Of a stretch of DNA of 64,000 bases, positions 43,063 through 52,298 are shown piece by piece. The notes beneath the pieces were generated by a model. That model was not told where the DNA came from. It did not search any database and worked only from the letters and a program-made list of their open reading frames with translations. The position numbers and the translations under genes are program-made. How positions within the stretch are numbered: the first letter of the stretch is position 1; the number at the start of each line of letters is the position of its first letter. The DNA is from Falsiroseomonas sp046052145 (GTDB taxonomy: Bacteria > Pseudomonadota > Alphaproteobacteria > Acetobacterales > Acetobacteraceae), in contig JBJOMW010000004.1 of NCBI GenBank assembly GCA_046052145.1, positions 1 through 64,000 of the forward strand, given 5' to 3'.

Positions 43063-44678
43063 CAGCCCCTCATCGCCTGCAACTGCGCCGGATAGCCCGC
43101 CGGGTTCACCTGCACGTCGATCAGCGATGGCCCGTCATGCGCGAAGGCGGCGCGCAGCGCGGCGCGGTACTCCTCCGGCGTATCGGCGCGCAGGCCCTTC
43201 ACGCCCAGCCCCTCGGCCACCTTGGCGAAGTCGGGGCGCTGCCAGCGCACGCCTTCGGGCGCCAGCTGGCGGCTCTGCTGCTTGATGTCGATCAGCGACA
43301 GCGCCGCATCGTTGAAGACAATGGTGATGAGCTTCGCGCCCGTGTCGGCCGCCGTCGCCAGCTCACCCGCCACCATCATGAAACCGCCATCGCCGGTGAA
43401 GGCGATGGCGCCGCGCCCTGGGTCGTGCAGCGCCGCGGCAATGCCTGCCGGCAGCGCGAAGCCCATCGAGGCCAACCCGTTCGAGATCAGCAAATCGTGC
43501 GGATGCTCGCAGTCCCAGAAGGCCGTGGCGGAGAACATATGCGCCCCCGCATCCACCGCGACCCGCGGCGCGCGGCCGGCGGCACGCGCTTCCTGCTGCG
43601 CGATGCGCACGATGTCGGGCGGGGCGATGCCGCCCGTGCCCGTCCAGGCCAGCGCCGCCAGCGCGGCCGAGCGATACCCGGCGATCTCCGCCGTGCTCCA
43701 ATCCGACCGGCGCGCGACAGCACCGAGCTTCGCCAGGCTCGGCGCGAGCGACCCGTGCAGCGCCGCGGCGGGGTCCACATAGCGCACCGGATGCGGGCCA
43801 AGCGCCACATCCAGCACCGGTGCGCGGTAGCGCCAGGGCTGCAGGATCAGCTCGACCGGGTCGAGGCCGATCGTCACGATCAGGTCCGACGCAGTCACGC
43901 AGGGCGCTTCCAGCGAGCCGCCGGTGAAGATGCCGGCATGCAGCGGGTGGGCGTCGGGCAGCACGCCCTTCGCCTTGTAGGTGACGAGCACCGGGGCCTG
44001 CAGCGCCTCGGCCAGCGCGCGCAGCGCGGCCGCGGCGGCGGGCTGCGCCGCTTCCAGCCCCACGACCAGCACGGGCCGCTTCGCCCCGGCCAGCAGCGCG
44101 CACGCATCACCAATATCGGGCGCGGCGGCCGGTGTTGCGGCAGGCGCCGGCGCCACACCCGGCGCGCGCCGCGCGGCTTCCCCGGTCAGGTCGAGATGCA
44201 CCGCGCGGCGCTTGTGCTGCGCGGTGTCGAGAAGTGCGGCGATCTCGGCCGCCGGCGCCTCCCCTTCCGCGCGCGCATAGGTCGCGACAAAGGCAGCACT
44301 CGCCTCGCGCTGATCGAAAACCTGGTGGGTGATGTAGGAAAGCTGCTTCGGCGTGAATCCGTCCGAGACCAGCACGACCGGCGCGCGTTCCAGGCTGGCG
44401 CAGGCCAGCCCGTTCAGCGCATTGCCCATGCCCGGGCCCTTGGTCGTCAGCACCACGCCCGGCGCGCCCGTCAGCTCGGCATCCGCAAGGGCTGCCATGG
44501 CCGCCGCGCCCTCATGCTTCGCCAGCACGAAGCCGATGCCGAAGCGCGCCATATTCGCGAGAAGATCGAGCGAGGAGCCACCGCCCGGCACGCCCCAGAT
44601 GCGCTGCGTGCCGCGCCGGGCGAGATCCGCCAGCAGCGCCTCTGCCACCGTGCCCACGGCCTGGCCATCATCAGGCAT
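43062..44678 (-). CDS. Thiamine pyrophosphate-dependent enzyme (acetolactate synthase/decarboxylase-like)
   Basis: 538 residues in the three-domain POX/ALS layout. The cofactor-activating Glu is in LAKHEGAAAMA; the C-terminal TPP/Mg site is GDGGFMMVAGELATAADTG with a downstream Asn in VFNDAAL. This family includes 2-oxo-acid decarboxylases, acetolactate synthase and benzoylformate decarboxylase. ATG 44678 is preferred because GGGGGAA precedes it; upstream ATG 44696 has none. First gene of an operon with HyuB and HyuA, an unusual pairing. Divergent from an SDR gene. Confidence 0.85.
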   Translation of the reverse strand: MPDDGQAVGTVAEALLADLARRGTQRIWGVPGGGSSLDLLANMARFGIGFVLAKHEGAAAMAALADAELTGAPGVVLTTKGPGMGNALNGLACASLERAPVVLVSDGFTPKQLSYITHQVFDQREASAAFVATYARAEGEAPAAEIAALLDTAQHKRRAVHLDLTGEAARRAPGVAPAPAATPAAAPDIGDACALLAGAKRPVLVVGLEAAQPAAAAALRALAEALQAPVLVTYKAKGVLPDAHPLHAGIFTGGSLEAPCVTASDLIVTIGLDPVELILQPWRYRAPVLDVALGPHPVRYVDPAAALHGSLAPSLAKLGAVARRSDWSTAEIAGYRSAALAALAWTGTGGIAPPDIVRIAQQEARAAGRAPRVAVDAGAHMFSATAFWDCEHPHDLLISNGLASMGFALPAGIAAALHDPGRGAIAFTGDGGFMMVAGELATAADTGAKLITIVFNDAALSLIDIKQQSRQLAPEGVRWQRPDFAKVAEGLGVKGLRADTPEEYRAALRAAFAHDGPSLIDVQVNPAGYPAQLQAMRG

Positions 44679-44800
44679 GGCGCGTTCCCCCAACATTGTC
44701 TTGGTCAGGGTTATGCAACGCGATGCAGCAAGCGTCACCCCGGCTTGCCTTCCGCGCCGCGCGCGCCTTGCATAGCTGCCCCATGCAGGAGGAACGGCGG

Positions 44801-45544
44801 ATGAGTTTCGCAGGCAAGCGTGTGTTGGTGGCAGGCGGCAGCAAGGGCATCGGGCGCGCGGTCGCGCTCGGCTTTGCCCGCGCAGGTGCGGCGGTTTCGG
44901 TCTGCGCGCGCGGCGCGGCGGCGCTGGAGGCGACGCGGGCCGAGATCGCCGCGGCGGGCGTCACCGCCCATGCGCTGCCGACCGACCTCTCGAAGGCCGA
45001 TCAGGTCGCGGCCTGGGTACAGCAGGCCGCGGCCGCGCTCGGTGGTGTGGATGTGCTGGTCAACAATGCGTCGGGCTTCGGCTCCAAGGACACCGAGGAA
45101 GATTGGGCGAAGAGCCTGGATGTGGATGTGATGGCGACCGTCCGCGCCAGCCGCGCCGCGACGCCGCATCTGGTCGCGGCGAAGGGCTGCATCGTCAATG
45201 TCACCTCGATCTCGGGCTTCCGGCCCTCCACCCGCACGCCGGCCTATGCGGCGGTGAAGGCGCTGCTGGTGAACTACACGCAAAGCCAGGCGGCGATGCT
45301 GGCGCGCGACGGCGTGCGGGTGAATGCGGTCGCACCTGGTTCGATCGAATTCCCCGGCGGGTCCTGGGAACAGCGGCGCAGCAGCGACCCCGCACTGTAT
45401 AACCGCATCCTCGGCTCCATCCCCTTCGGCCGGCTCGGCACGCCGGAGGAAGTGGCGGAGGTGGTGCTGTTCCTCGCCTCCCCCGCCGCGCGCTGGGTGA
45501 CAGGGCAGACCGTGATCGTGGATGGCGGCCAGCTGCTAGGCTGA
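44801..45544 (+). CDS. SDR-family oxidoreductase
   Basis: 247 residues. NAD(P) binding VAGGSKGIGRAVALG, NNASG, catalytic Ser in VTSISGF and Y-x-x-x-K in YAAVKALL are all present, and the C-terminal VTGQTVIVDGGQ is usual for 3-ketoacyl reductase-like SDRs. AGGAGGA is seven bases before ATG 44801. It is divergent from the TPP-HyuBA operon and may act on a related metabolite, but this is only position. Its last nine bases overlap the end of the next, convergent gene. Confidence 0.9.
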   Translation: MSFAGKRVLVAGGSKGIGRAVALGFARAGAAVSVCARGAAALEATRAEIAAAGVTAHALPTDLSKADQVAAWVQQAAAALGGVDVLVNNASGFGSKDTEEDWAKSLDVDVMATVRASRAATPHLVAAKGCIVNVTSISGFRPSTRTPAYAAVKALLVNYTQSQAAMLARDGVRVNAVAPGSIEFPGGSWEQRRSSDPALYNRILGSIPFGRLGTPEEVAEVVLFLASPAARWVTGQTVIVDGGQLLG

Positions 45545-45946
45545 AGCCGCGCGCACATCCACCACGCGCCAGGCGGCCTCCTCGCCGTCTGGCGCGCGCA
45601 GCGTCAGCACCTCGCCCGGGCGCAACCCACCTTCGATGTGGCAGATGCGGTGCACGGGCACATCCCGCTCCTGCCCCGCATCGGTGAAGAAGCGCAGCTG
45701 CCAGCCTTCTTCGTCATGGGCGACATCGCCGGCCTGCTCGGCCGCACCGGGGCGGATGCGGCGCGCCGGCCAGGGCGCCGGATCGTCGAGCCAGGCCTGG
45801 ACATCGGGATGGCCCTGCGGGTCGAGCGCCATGGCGAATTCGATCCGCCCCGCCTCCTCCGCGCGTTCGCCCGCATCGAAGGCGCGGGCCAGCGTGATCG
45901 TGACCAGCCCTGCCGCCACGCCTGCCTCTCCCTGCGTTGAGCCCAC
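45536..45946 (-). CDS. Unrecognised small protein downstream of kup
   Basis: About 136 residues from GTG 45946; shorter starts are possible. It is acidic, without membrane segments or signal peptide, with phrases such as LDPQGHPDVQAWLDDPAPWP and LRFFTDAGQERDVPVHRI. I know no family for it. The frame has clear codon bias and lies 26 bases downstream of kup on the same strand, so it is probably co-transcribed. Its stop overlaps the 3' end of the convergent SDR gene. Confidence 0.6.
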   Translation of the reverse strand: MGSTQGEAGVAAGLVTITLARAFDAGERAEEAGRIEFAMALDPQGHPDVQAWLDDPAPWPARRIRPGAAEQAGDVAHDEEGWQLRFFTDAGQERDVPVHRICHIEGGLRPGEVLTLRAPDGEEAAWRVVDVRAASA

Positions 45947-45972
45947 CCGAACGCGAGCGCGCGGGGGGCGGT

Positions 45973-47847
45973 TCAGATCGCCACGCGCACCCCAAGCTCC
46001 ACCACCCGGTCGGATGGGATGCGGAAGAATTCGGTGGCGGAGAGCGAATTGCGGCTGAGCAGCGTGAACAGCCACTGCCGCCAGCGCGACATCTTCGGCA
46101 CCGCGGCCGCGACCACCGTCTCCCGCCCCAGGAAATAGCTGGCCTGCATCGCCTCGAAGGGGATGCCCTGGTCGCGCAGCGCCTCCAACTCCTTCGGGAT
46201 GTTCGGGCTTTCCTGGAAGCCGTAGCGCAGCATGACGCGATGGATAGAGGGGCCGAGCTCTGTCACCTCCGCACGCCGCTCGGCGCGGGGGATGTCCTCG
46301 TTGATAACGGTGACAAACAGCACGCGCTCATGCAGGACCTTGTTGTGCTTCAGGTTGTGCAACAGCGCCCCGGGCACGAAATCTTCCTGCCCCGTCATGA
46401 ACACGGCAATTCCGGGCACGCGCACCGTGCGGCTCTGCGGTAGGCGCGCGATGAAGGATTTCAGCGGCAGGCTGTCCTGGCGGAAGCGCGCGAACAGCAG
46501 CTCCCGCCCCTGTTTCCAGGTCAGCATCAGCGCGAACAGCACGATACCGAGCACGAGCGGCACATAGCCACCCTGCGGTATCTTCAGCGCGGTCGCGCTG
46601 AAGAAGGCCGCATCCAGCAGCCAGAGCGGCCCGAAGATGGCGATGACCGCCGGCCAGGACCAGCCGAAGGCGCGGCGGAACACCAGCACCGCCAGGCAGG
46701 AGGTGCAAAGGAAGGTCCCCGTCACCGCCAGCCCATAGGCATGCGCGAGGGAGGAGCTGTCCTTGAACTCCAGCACCAGGATCACGACGCCGATCAGCAG
46801 CATGACATTGACCTGGGGCATGTAGATCTGGCCCTGCTCGGTCTCGCTGGTGTGCACCACCTGCAGCCGCGGCAGGAAGCCGAGCTGCACGCATTGCCGC
46901 GCGATGGAATAGGCACCGGTGATCATCGCCTGGCTGGCGATCACGGTCGCCGCGGTCGCCAGCACCACCAGCGGCAGGCGGAACCATTCGGGCGCGAGCA
47001 TGAAGAAGGGATTCTCGATCGCCTCGGGCTCCGACAGGATCAGCGCCCCCTGGCCGAAATAGTTCAGCGCCAGCGCCGGCATCACGAAGCCCACCCAGGC
47101 GACGCGGATCGGCTTGCGGCCGAAGTGCCCCATATCGGCATAGAGCGCCTCCGCCCCCGTCACCGCCAGCACCACCGCGCCGAAGGCGATGAAGGCGGCC
47201 AGCTTGTAATGCGCGCAGAAGGCAACGGCGAAATGCGGCGAGAGCGCCACCAGCACGCCCGGCTGCTGGACCACCTCGATCAAGCCGAGCAGGCCGAGCA
47301 CGCCGAACCAGGCCGCGCAGATCGGCCCGAACACCAGCCCCATGCTGCCAGTGCCCTTCCACTGCACCAGGAACAGCGCGAGCAGGATGCCGAGCGCGAT
47401 GGGGATGACCGCGTCCTCGAAGGCGGGCGAGATGACCTTCAGCCCCTCGACCGCCGAGAGCACGGAGATAGCCGGCGTGATGATACCGTCGCCGAAGAAG
47501 AGCGCCGCCCCAGCGATGCCGACCAGCGCGACCAGCCACTTGCCGCGGTCGGTATGCGCATGGCGCTGCGCCAGCGCCATCAGCGCCAGCACCCCGCCCT
47601 CGCCCTTGTTGTCGGCGCGCAGCACGAAGAGCACATATTTGATCGTGACCGTCAGCATCAGCGACCAGAAGATCAGGCTGAGGAGGCCCAGCACCTCCCA
47701 GCGCTCGATCCCGTCACCGGAGAAATGGGTCAGCGATTCCCGCAGCGCATAAAGCGGGCTGGTGCCGATATCGCCATAGACGACACCAAGAACGCCGATG
47801 AGGCCGGCCTTGGTCAGCGGCCGTTCGGCGGCGGGGGAGTTGCTCAA
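45973..47847 (-). CDS. kup: Kup potassium uptake protein
   Basis: 624 residues. GVVYGDIGTSPLYALRESL, the family hallmark, stands near the N-terminus, followed by about twelve membrane segments (to about residue 455) and a C-terminal cytoplasmic beta domain (RVPGIAVFMTGQEDFVPGAL, HNKVLHERVLFVTV). It takes up K+ by proton symport. The gene opens with TTG at 47847, with GGAGCGCAAGG upstream; no ATG occurs before the conserved region. Confidence 0.93.
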   Translation of the reverse strand: MSNSPAAERPLTKAGLIGVLGVVYGDIGTSPLYALRESLTHFSGDGIERWEVLGLLSLIFWSLMLTVTIKYVLFVLRADNKGEGGVLALMALAQRHAHTDRGKWLVALVGIAGAALFFGDGIITPAISVLSAVEGLKVISPAFEDAVIPIALGILLALFLVQWKGTGSMGLVFGPICAAWFGVLGLLGLIEVVQQPGVLVALSPHFAVAFCAHYKLAAFIAFGAVVLAVTGAEALYADMGHFGRKPIRVAWVGFVMPALALNYFGQGALILSEPEAIENPFFMLAPEWFRLPLVVLATAATVIASQAMITGAYSIARQCVQLGFLPRLQVVHTSETEQGQIYMPQVNVMLLIGVVILVLEFKDSSSLAHAYGLAVTGTFLCTSCLAVLVFRRAFGWSWPAVIAIFGPLWLLDAAFFSATALKIPQGGYVPLVLGIVLFALMLTWKQGRELLFARFRQDSLPLKSFIARLPQSRTVRVPGIAVFMTGQEDFVPGALLHNLKHNKVLHERVLFVTVINEDIPRAERRAEVTELGPSIHRVMLRYGFQESPNIPKELEALRDQGIPFEAMQASYFLGRETVVAAAVPKMSRWRQWLFTLLSRNSLSATEFFRIPSDRVVELGVRVAI

Positions 47848-47884
47848 CCTTGCGCTCCGTTGGCGGAACGGCGAAGGCTTAGGA

Positions 47885-47922
47885 CCGTCCCGGGGCGGAA
47901 GGCAAGCGCCGCCCCGGGACGG
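47885..47922 (-). terminator. Strong stem-loop after aapP
   Basis: CCGTCCCGGGGCGG (47885-47898) and CCGCCCCGGGACGG (47909-47922) are a perfect 14-bp stem with a ten-base loop, 11 bases beyond the aapP stop and before kup on the same strand. There is no clear U-run, but position and stem strength fit the end of the aapQMP transcript. Confidence 0.6.
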
Positions 47923-47932
47923 GTAGGTTCCA

Positions 47933-48724
47933 TCAATGCCCGCGCAGGATCTGCGACAGGAACAGCTTCAGGCGATCGGTCTGCGGGTTGCTAAAGAGCG
48001 CCTCCGGCTCGCCGCTCTCCACGATCTCGCCGCGGTCCATGAACACCACCCGGTCGGCCACCTGGCGGGCGAAGCCCATCTCATGCGTGACGCAGATCAT
48101 GGTCATGCCGGTCGAGGCCAGCATCACCATGGTGTCCAGCACTTCCTTGATCATCTCGGGGTCAAGGGCGGAGGTCGGCTCGTCGAACAGCATGATCTTG
48201 GGCTTCATGCACAGTGCGCGGGCAATCGCCACCCGCTGCTGCTGCCCGCCCGAAAGCTGGCCGGGATACTTCTTGGCCTGTTCCGGGATGCGGACCCGTT
48301 CCAGGTATTCCATCGCCAGCTCCTCCGCCTCCTTCTTGGGCATGCGGCGGACCCAGATGGGGGCGAGCGTGCAATTCTCGAGCACGGTCAGGTGCGGGAA
48401 GAGGTTGAAGCTCTGGAACACCATCCCGACCTCGCGGCGGATGGCGTCGAGGCTGCGGAGGTCATCCGTCAGCTCGATATTGTCCACGACGATCCGCCCT
48501 TCCTGGTGCACCTCCAGGCGGTTGATGCAGCGGATCATGGTGGATTTGCCCGAGCCCGAGGGGCCGCAGACCACCACCCGCTCGCCCTGGGCGACGGTCA
48601 GGTTGATGTCGCGCAGCACGTGCAGCGCGCCGAACCACTTGTTCACGCCCTCGAGCCGGATGGCCGGCGGCGCATCGGCCTGCATGGCGGAGGCAACCGG
48701 GGCCTCCATCACCGTCTCACCCAT
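47933..48724 (-). CDS. aapP: Amino-acid ABC transporter ATP-binding protein
   Basis: 263 residues. Walker A CGPSGSGKST, Q-loop VFQSFNLFPHLTVLEN, signature QLSGGQQQRVAIARAL, Walker B IMLFDEPTSALD and H-loop CVTHEMGFA. It belongs to the polar amino-acid family (GlnQ/AapP) and powers the AapQM permease at the inner membrane. Several in-frame starts exist; ATG 48724 has CAGGGGG at a good distance, and 48766 would add 14 residues. It is the last gene of aapQMP. Confidence 0.92.
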   Translation of the reverse strand: MGETVMEAPVASAMQADAPPAIRLEGVNKWFGALHVLRDINLTVAQGERVVVCGPSGSGKSTMIRCINRLEVHQEGRIVVDNIELTDDLRSLDAIRREVGMVFQSFNLFPHLTVLENCTLAPIWVRRMPKKEAEELAMEYLERVRIPEQAKKYPGQLSGGQQQRVAIARALCMKPKIMLFDEPTSALDPEMIKEVLDTMVMLASTGMTMICVTHEMGFARQVADRVVFMDRGEIVESGEPEALFSNPQTDRLKLFLSQILRGH

Positions 48725-48834
48725 TCGAACCCCCTGCGACCCGGCCATAGGCCGGAATTCTGTCATTCATTTAATGAGGCTGCGATGCAAATGCGATGCC
48801 GGGGCGCGAAAGGCAAGCGCCCCGCCCGCCTGCG

Positions 48835-49968
48835 CTATCGCCGCCTATGCCGGTTCAAGTCCCGCTCCAGCCCCTGGCTGTATTTCGACATGGCGAAGCA
48901 GAAGATGAGGTAGATGACGCCGACAGTGACATAGACCTCGACGCCGAAACCCTGCCAGGCGGGCTCCACAACCGCCGTCTTGCCTGCGGTCAGCAGGTCG
49001 AAGATGCCGATGATCAGCACCAGCGATGTGTCCTTGAAGAAGCCGATGAAGGTGTTGACCAACGGCGGGATCACCATGCGCAGCGCCTGGGGCAGGATGA
49101 TCAGGCCCGTCTTCTGCCAATAGCTGAGGCCGAGCGCATCCGCCGCCTCATACTGCCCGCGCGAGAGCGCCTGCAGCCCGCCGCGCACCACCTCGGCCAG
49201 ATAGGCGCCGGCGAACAGCGTGATGGCGATCTGCGCGCGCAGCAGCTTGTCGATATTCATCCCCTCCGGGAGGAACAGGGGGAACATCACGCTGGCCATG
49301 AACAGCAGCGAAATCAGAGGCACGCCGCGGATCAGCTCGACATACAGGATGCAGAGCATCTTGATCGCCGGCAGCTTCGACCGCCGGCCGAGCGCCACCA
49401 GCACCGCCAGCGGGAAGGCCAGCGCCAGCCCGAAGGTCGAGAGGATCAGCGTGATCGGCAGACCGCCCCAGCGTTCCTGTGGCACATAGCTGAGGCCGAA
49501 GACCCCGCCCCACATCAGCACGCCGATCGCCGTCAACGTCCCGACCCAGATCGGCACCAGCGTCCAGTTCCAGAAGCGCCGCAGGGCCGAGACGATGTAG
49601 AGGCCGACGAACAGAAGGCAGGCCAGCGCCGGGCGCCAATGTTCATCGAAGGGGTAGGTGCCGAACAGGATGAAGCGGTGCTTCTCCGTGATCACCGCCC
49701 AGCAGGCGCCAACCCCCTTGATGTCACGGCAGGACTGGGTCTGGGGCTGGCCGTTGACGGAGGGCACCTGCCAGACCGCGTTGACGAAGGCCCATTCGAC
49801 GAAGCCGAGCGTCCAGCGGACGATCAGATAGGCCAGGGCCAGCGTAACCGCGGTGGAAAGCCAATTGGCGAACAGGTTCTGCCGCGCCCAGGCGATGGCG
49901 CCGACCTGGCTGATCGGCGGCTTGCGCGGCGCGGAGGTGGTGGCGGCGTTCAGCGTGACATCGCTCAT
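48835..49968 (-). CDS. aapM: General L-amino-acid ABC transporter permease AapM
   Basis: 377 residues, near the length of rhizobial AapM. Membrane helices begin about residue 25 (NLFANWLSTAVTLALAYLIV); the C-terminal half has the permease EAA-type loop (EVVRGGLQALSRGQYEAADA). It partners AapQ to pass L-amino acids delivered by a periplasmic receptor. It starts three bases after aapQ, so it is co-translated. Confidence 0.92.
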   Translation of the reverse strand: MSDVTLNAATTSAPRKPPISQVGAIAWARQNLFANWLSTAVTLALAYLIVRWTLGFVEWAFVNAVWQVPSVNGQPQTQSCRDIKGVGACWAVITEKHRFILFGTYPFDEHWRPALACLLFVGLYIVSALRRFWNWTLVPIWVGTLTAIGVLMWGGVFGLSYVPQERWGGLPITLILSTFGLALAFPLAVLVALGRRSKLPAIKMLCILYVELIRGVPLISLLFMASVMFPLFLPEGMNIDKLLRAQIAITLFAGAYLAEVVRGGLQALSRGQYEAADALGLSYWQKTGLIILPQALRMVIPPLVNTFIGFFKDTSLVLIIGIFDLLTAGKTAVVEPAWQGFGVEVYVTVGVIYLIFCFAMSKYSQGLERDLNRHRRR

Positions 49969-49971
49969 CGC

Positions 49972-51177
49972 TCAGCGCTCCACCAGCGCGATGCGCGCGT
50001 TGTACCAGTTCATAAACAAGGAAATGGACAGGCTGATCGTCAAATAGACCAGCATGATGATCGCAATCCCCTCGATCGCCTGGCCGGTCTGGTTCAGCGT
50101 CGTGTTCGCGATGCTGACGATATCTTGGTAGCCGATGGCCACCGCGAGCGAGGAGTTCTTCGTCAGGTTCAAGTAGTTGGAGGTCATCGGCGGGATGATC
50201 ACGCGCAGCGCCTGCGGCAGCACCACCAGCCGCATCGTCTGCCCCTTCTGCAGGCCGAGCGCCTGCGAGGCCTCCCATTGGCCGTGCTGGACGGATTGGA
50301 TGCCGGCGCGCACCACCTCGGCGATGAAGCCGGCCGTGTAGGTGACCAGGCCGATCAGCAGGGCGAAGAATTCCGGGCTGACGGTGATGCCGCCACGGAA
50401 GTTGAAGCCCCGCAGCGCCGGGATATCGGGCGTGAAGGGCGCACCGAAGGCCGCCCAGACCGCCAGCGGCACGCCGAGAATCAGCGTCAGCCCCGCCGGC
50501 CAGACCTTCCGCGGCTGCCCATCCGCATATTGCCGCGCCCGCATCACACGCGCGTAGAGCACGGTCAGCACGACGCCGACGGCCATCGCCAGCAGCGACC
50601 ACCAATGCGCCGAGGTCCATTCGATGAAGGGCAGCTTCATGCCGCGGTTCGACAAGAACACGCCCTCGATGGGGTTCAGCGCCTGGCGCGGCCCGGGCAG
50701 GCCCTGGAGGATCGTGTACCAGAACAGCAGCTGCAGCAGCAGCGGCAGGTCCCGGATCACCTCGATATAGACGCCCGCCAGCTTCGACAGCAGCCAGTTG
50801 TTCGACAGCCGCGCAATACCGATCGCCGTTCCCAGGATGGTCGCCAGCACGATGCCGACCAACGCCACCTTCAGCGTGTTCAGCACCCCGACCGTCAGCG
50901 CGCGCAGATAGGTGTGGGTCGGGTCGTAATCGATCAGGCTCTCGCCGATCGGCAGCCCCGCCTCCCGCCCCAGGAAGGCGAAGCCGGTGGCGATGCGGCG
51001 CACCTCCAGGTTGTGGACCGTGTTCGACCACAGCCACCAGATGATGCTGCCCACGATGCCGACGACCAGCACCTGCCAGACAATGCCGCGCACGCGCTCA
51101 TCGCCCCAGGACAGGCGCAGCGGGCGCTTGGGCGGACCCGCGGAGGCGTAGCGCGGGTCAGCGGCAGATGAGGACAT
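49972..51177 (-). CDS. aapQ: General L-amino-acid ABC transporter permease AapQ
   Basis: 401 residues, as in rhizobial AapQ. It has N-terminal helices around VLVVGIVGSIIWWLWSN, the long periplasmic insert typical of AapQ (about 55-90), and the EAA loop EVVRAGIQSVQHGQWEASQA. First gene here of aapQMP. The receptor gene aapJ, normally first in the operon, is not upstream in this window: the next gene is an ornithine cyclodeaminase-like gene on the other strand. ATG 51177 is preferred to an upstream in-frame start at 51258. Confidence 0.92.
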   Translation of the reverse strand: MSSSAADPRYASAGPPKRPLRLSWGDERVRGIVWQVLVVGIVGSIIWWLWSNTVHNLEVRRIATGFAFLGREAGLPIGESLIDYDPTHTYLRALTVGVLNTLKVALVGIVLATILGTAIGIARLSNNWLLSKLAGVYIEVIRDLPLLLQLLFWYTILQGLPGPRQALNPIEGVFLSNRGMKLPFIEWTSAHWWSLLAMAVGVVLTVLYARVMRARQYADGQPRKVWPAGLTLILGVPLAVWAAFGAPFTPDIPALRGFNFRGGITVSPEFFALLIGLVTYTAGFIAEVVRAGIQSVQHGQWEASQALGLQKGQTMRLVVLPQALRVIIPPMTSNYLNLTKNSSLAVAIGYQDIVSIANTTLNQTGQAIEGIAIIMLVYLTISLSISLFMNWYNARIALVER

Positions 51178-51180
51178 GCA

Positions 51181-51245
51181 GGCATCCCTGTCGTGGCGCG
51201 GGGGACCCCGCCGTCCCGGGGGCGGCAGACGGCATCCCTGTCGTG
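51181..51245. repeat. 15-bp direct repeats in the aapQ leader
   Basis: GGCATCCCTGTCGTG occurs at 51181-51195 and again at 51231-51245, exactly 50 bases apart, immediately upstream of the aapQ start codon. Between them is the palindrome-like GGGGACCCC and CCCGGGGG. They could be repeated operators or a recent local duplication. Confidence 0.6.
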
Positions 51246-51356
51246 CTTTGAGTCGCATATGAGCAATATCGGCCCCGCCAGGGCAAGCACAGCCCTGCTT
51301 CCGCGTCGCCCGGAAATGAGGCTCTCTTTCACGCGGGACGGGAGAGGATAGGCGGC

Positions 51357-52298
51357 ATGCGCATCATCGGGGCCGAGGAATTGCGCCGGACCCTGCCCTG
51401 GGCGGCGCTGGAAGCGGCGCTGGAGCGCGTCTTCCGCGAGGGCTGCGCGGCGCCGCTGCGCCACCGCCACGCCCTGCCCCAGCCCGATGCGCCGGAAGGC
51501 ATGCTGCTGCTGATGCCGGCCTGGGACCTTCCCGACAGGCCCGGCCGGCGGCATAGCGGCGTGAAGATCGTCCATGTCCTGCCCGGCAATGGCGCGCGCG
51601 GCATCCCGGCGGTGCAGGCCTCCTACCTGCTATCGGATGCCGCGACCGGCGAGCCCGTCGCGATCCTCGATGGCGGGGAGCTGACGGACCGGCGCACCGC
51701 CGCGGCCAGCACGCTGGCTGGGCGCTTTCTTGCCCGTCCCGACAGCCGGCGGCTGCTGGTCCTCGGCTCCGGCCGCGTCGCCACCGCACTCGCCGAGGCC
51801 TGGTGCGCCCGCTTCCCCATCACCGAGGTCGCGATCTGGTCGCGCAACCCCGCCAATGCCGCGCGGCTGGCGGCGCAACTCGCCGCCCACGGCCTGCCCG
51901 CGCGCGCCGCCGCCAGCCCCGATCCGCGCGGCTTCGACATCGTCTCCGCCGCGACCCTGGCCGACACGCCCCTGATCCGCGGCGCGGAGGTGGACCCCGG
52001 CACGCATGTGGACCTGGTCGGCGCCTTCCGCCCGGCGATGCGTGAGAGCGACGCCGCCCTGGTGGCACGCGCCACCGTGGTGGTGGACACCCGCGCGGGC
52101 GGCCTCGCGGAGGCCGGCGACATCGTCCAGGCCATCGCCGAGGGCGCGATCGCGGAGTCCCATGTCGTCGCCGAGTTGGCGGAGCTCTGCCGCGGCCAGC
52201 ATCCCGGCCGCACACGCGCCGATGAAGTGACACTGTTCAAATCGGTCGGCTGGGCCGGCGAGGACCTCGCCGCCGCCGTGCTCGCCACCGGCGGCTGA
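51357..52298 (+). CDS. Ornithine cyclodeaminase/mu-crystallin family protein
   Basis: 313 residues. The substrate-binding part has RRHSGVKIVHVLPGN and LDGGELTDRRTAAASTLAGR, and the dinucleotide fold starts LLVLGSGRVATALAEAW. The family covers ornithine cyclodeaminase, alanine dehydrogenase and ketimine reductase; the exact reaction is not decidable. GGGAGAGGA precedes ATG 51357. Divergent from aapQMP, it may process an amino acid imported by that system. Confidence 0.88.
   Translation: MRIIGAEELRRTLPWAALEAALERVFREGCAAPLRHRHALPQPDAPEGMLLLMPAWDLPDRPGRRHSGVKIVHVLPGNGARGIPAVQASYLLSDAATGEPVAILDGGELTDRRTAAASTLAGRFLARPDSRRLLVLGSGRVATALAEAWCARFPITEVAIWSRNPANAARLAAQLAAHGLPARAAASPDPRGFDIVSAATLADTPLIRGAEVDPGTHVDLVGAFRPAMRESDAALVARATVVVDTRAGGLAEAGDIVQAIAEGAIAESHVVAELAELCRGQHPGRTRADEVTLFKSVGWAGEDLAAAVLATGG

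Noticed and set aside
48796..51171. 791-residue plus-strand open frame
   Set aside because: Antisense to aapQM; Asp/Gln/Arg-rich shadow of hydrophobic codons.
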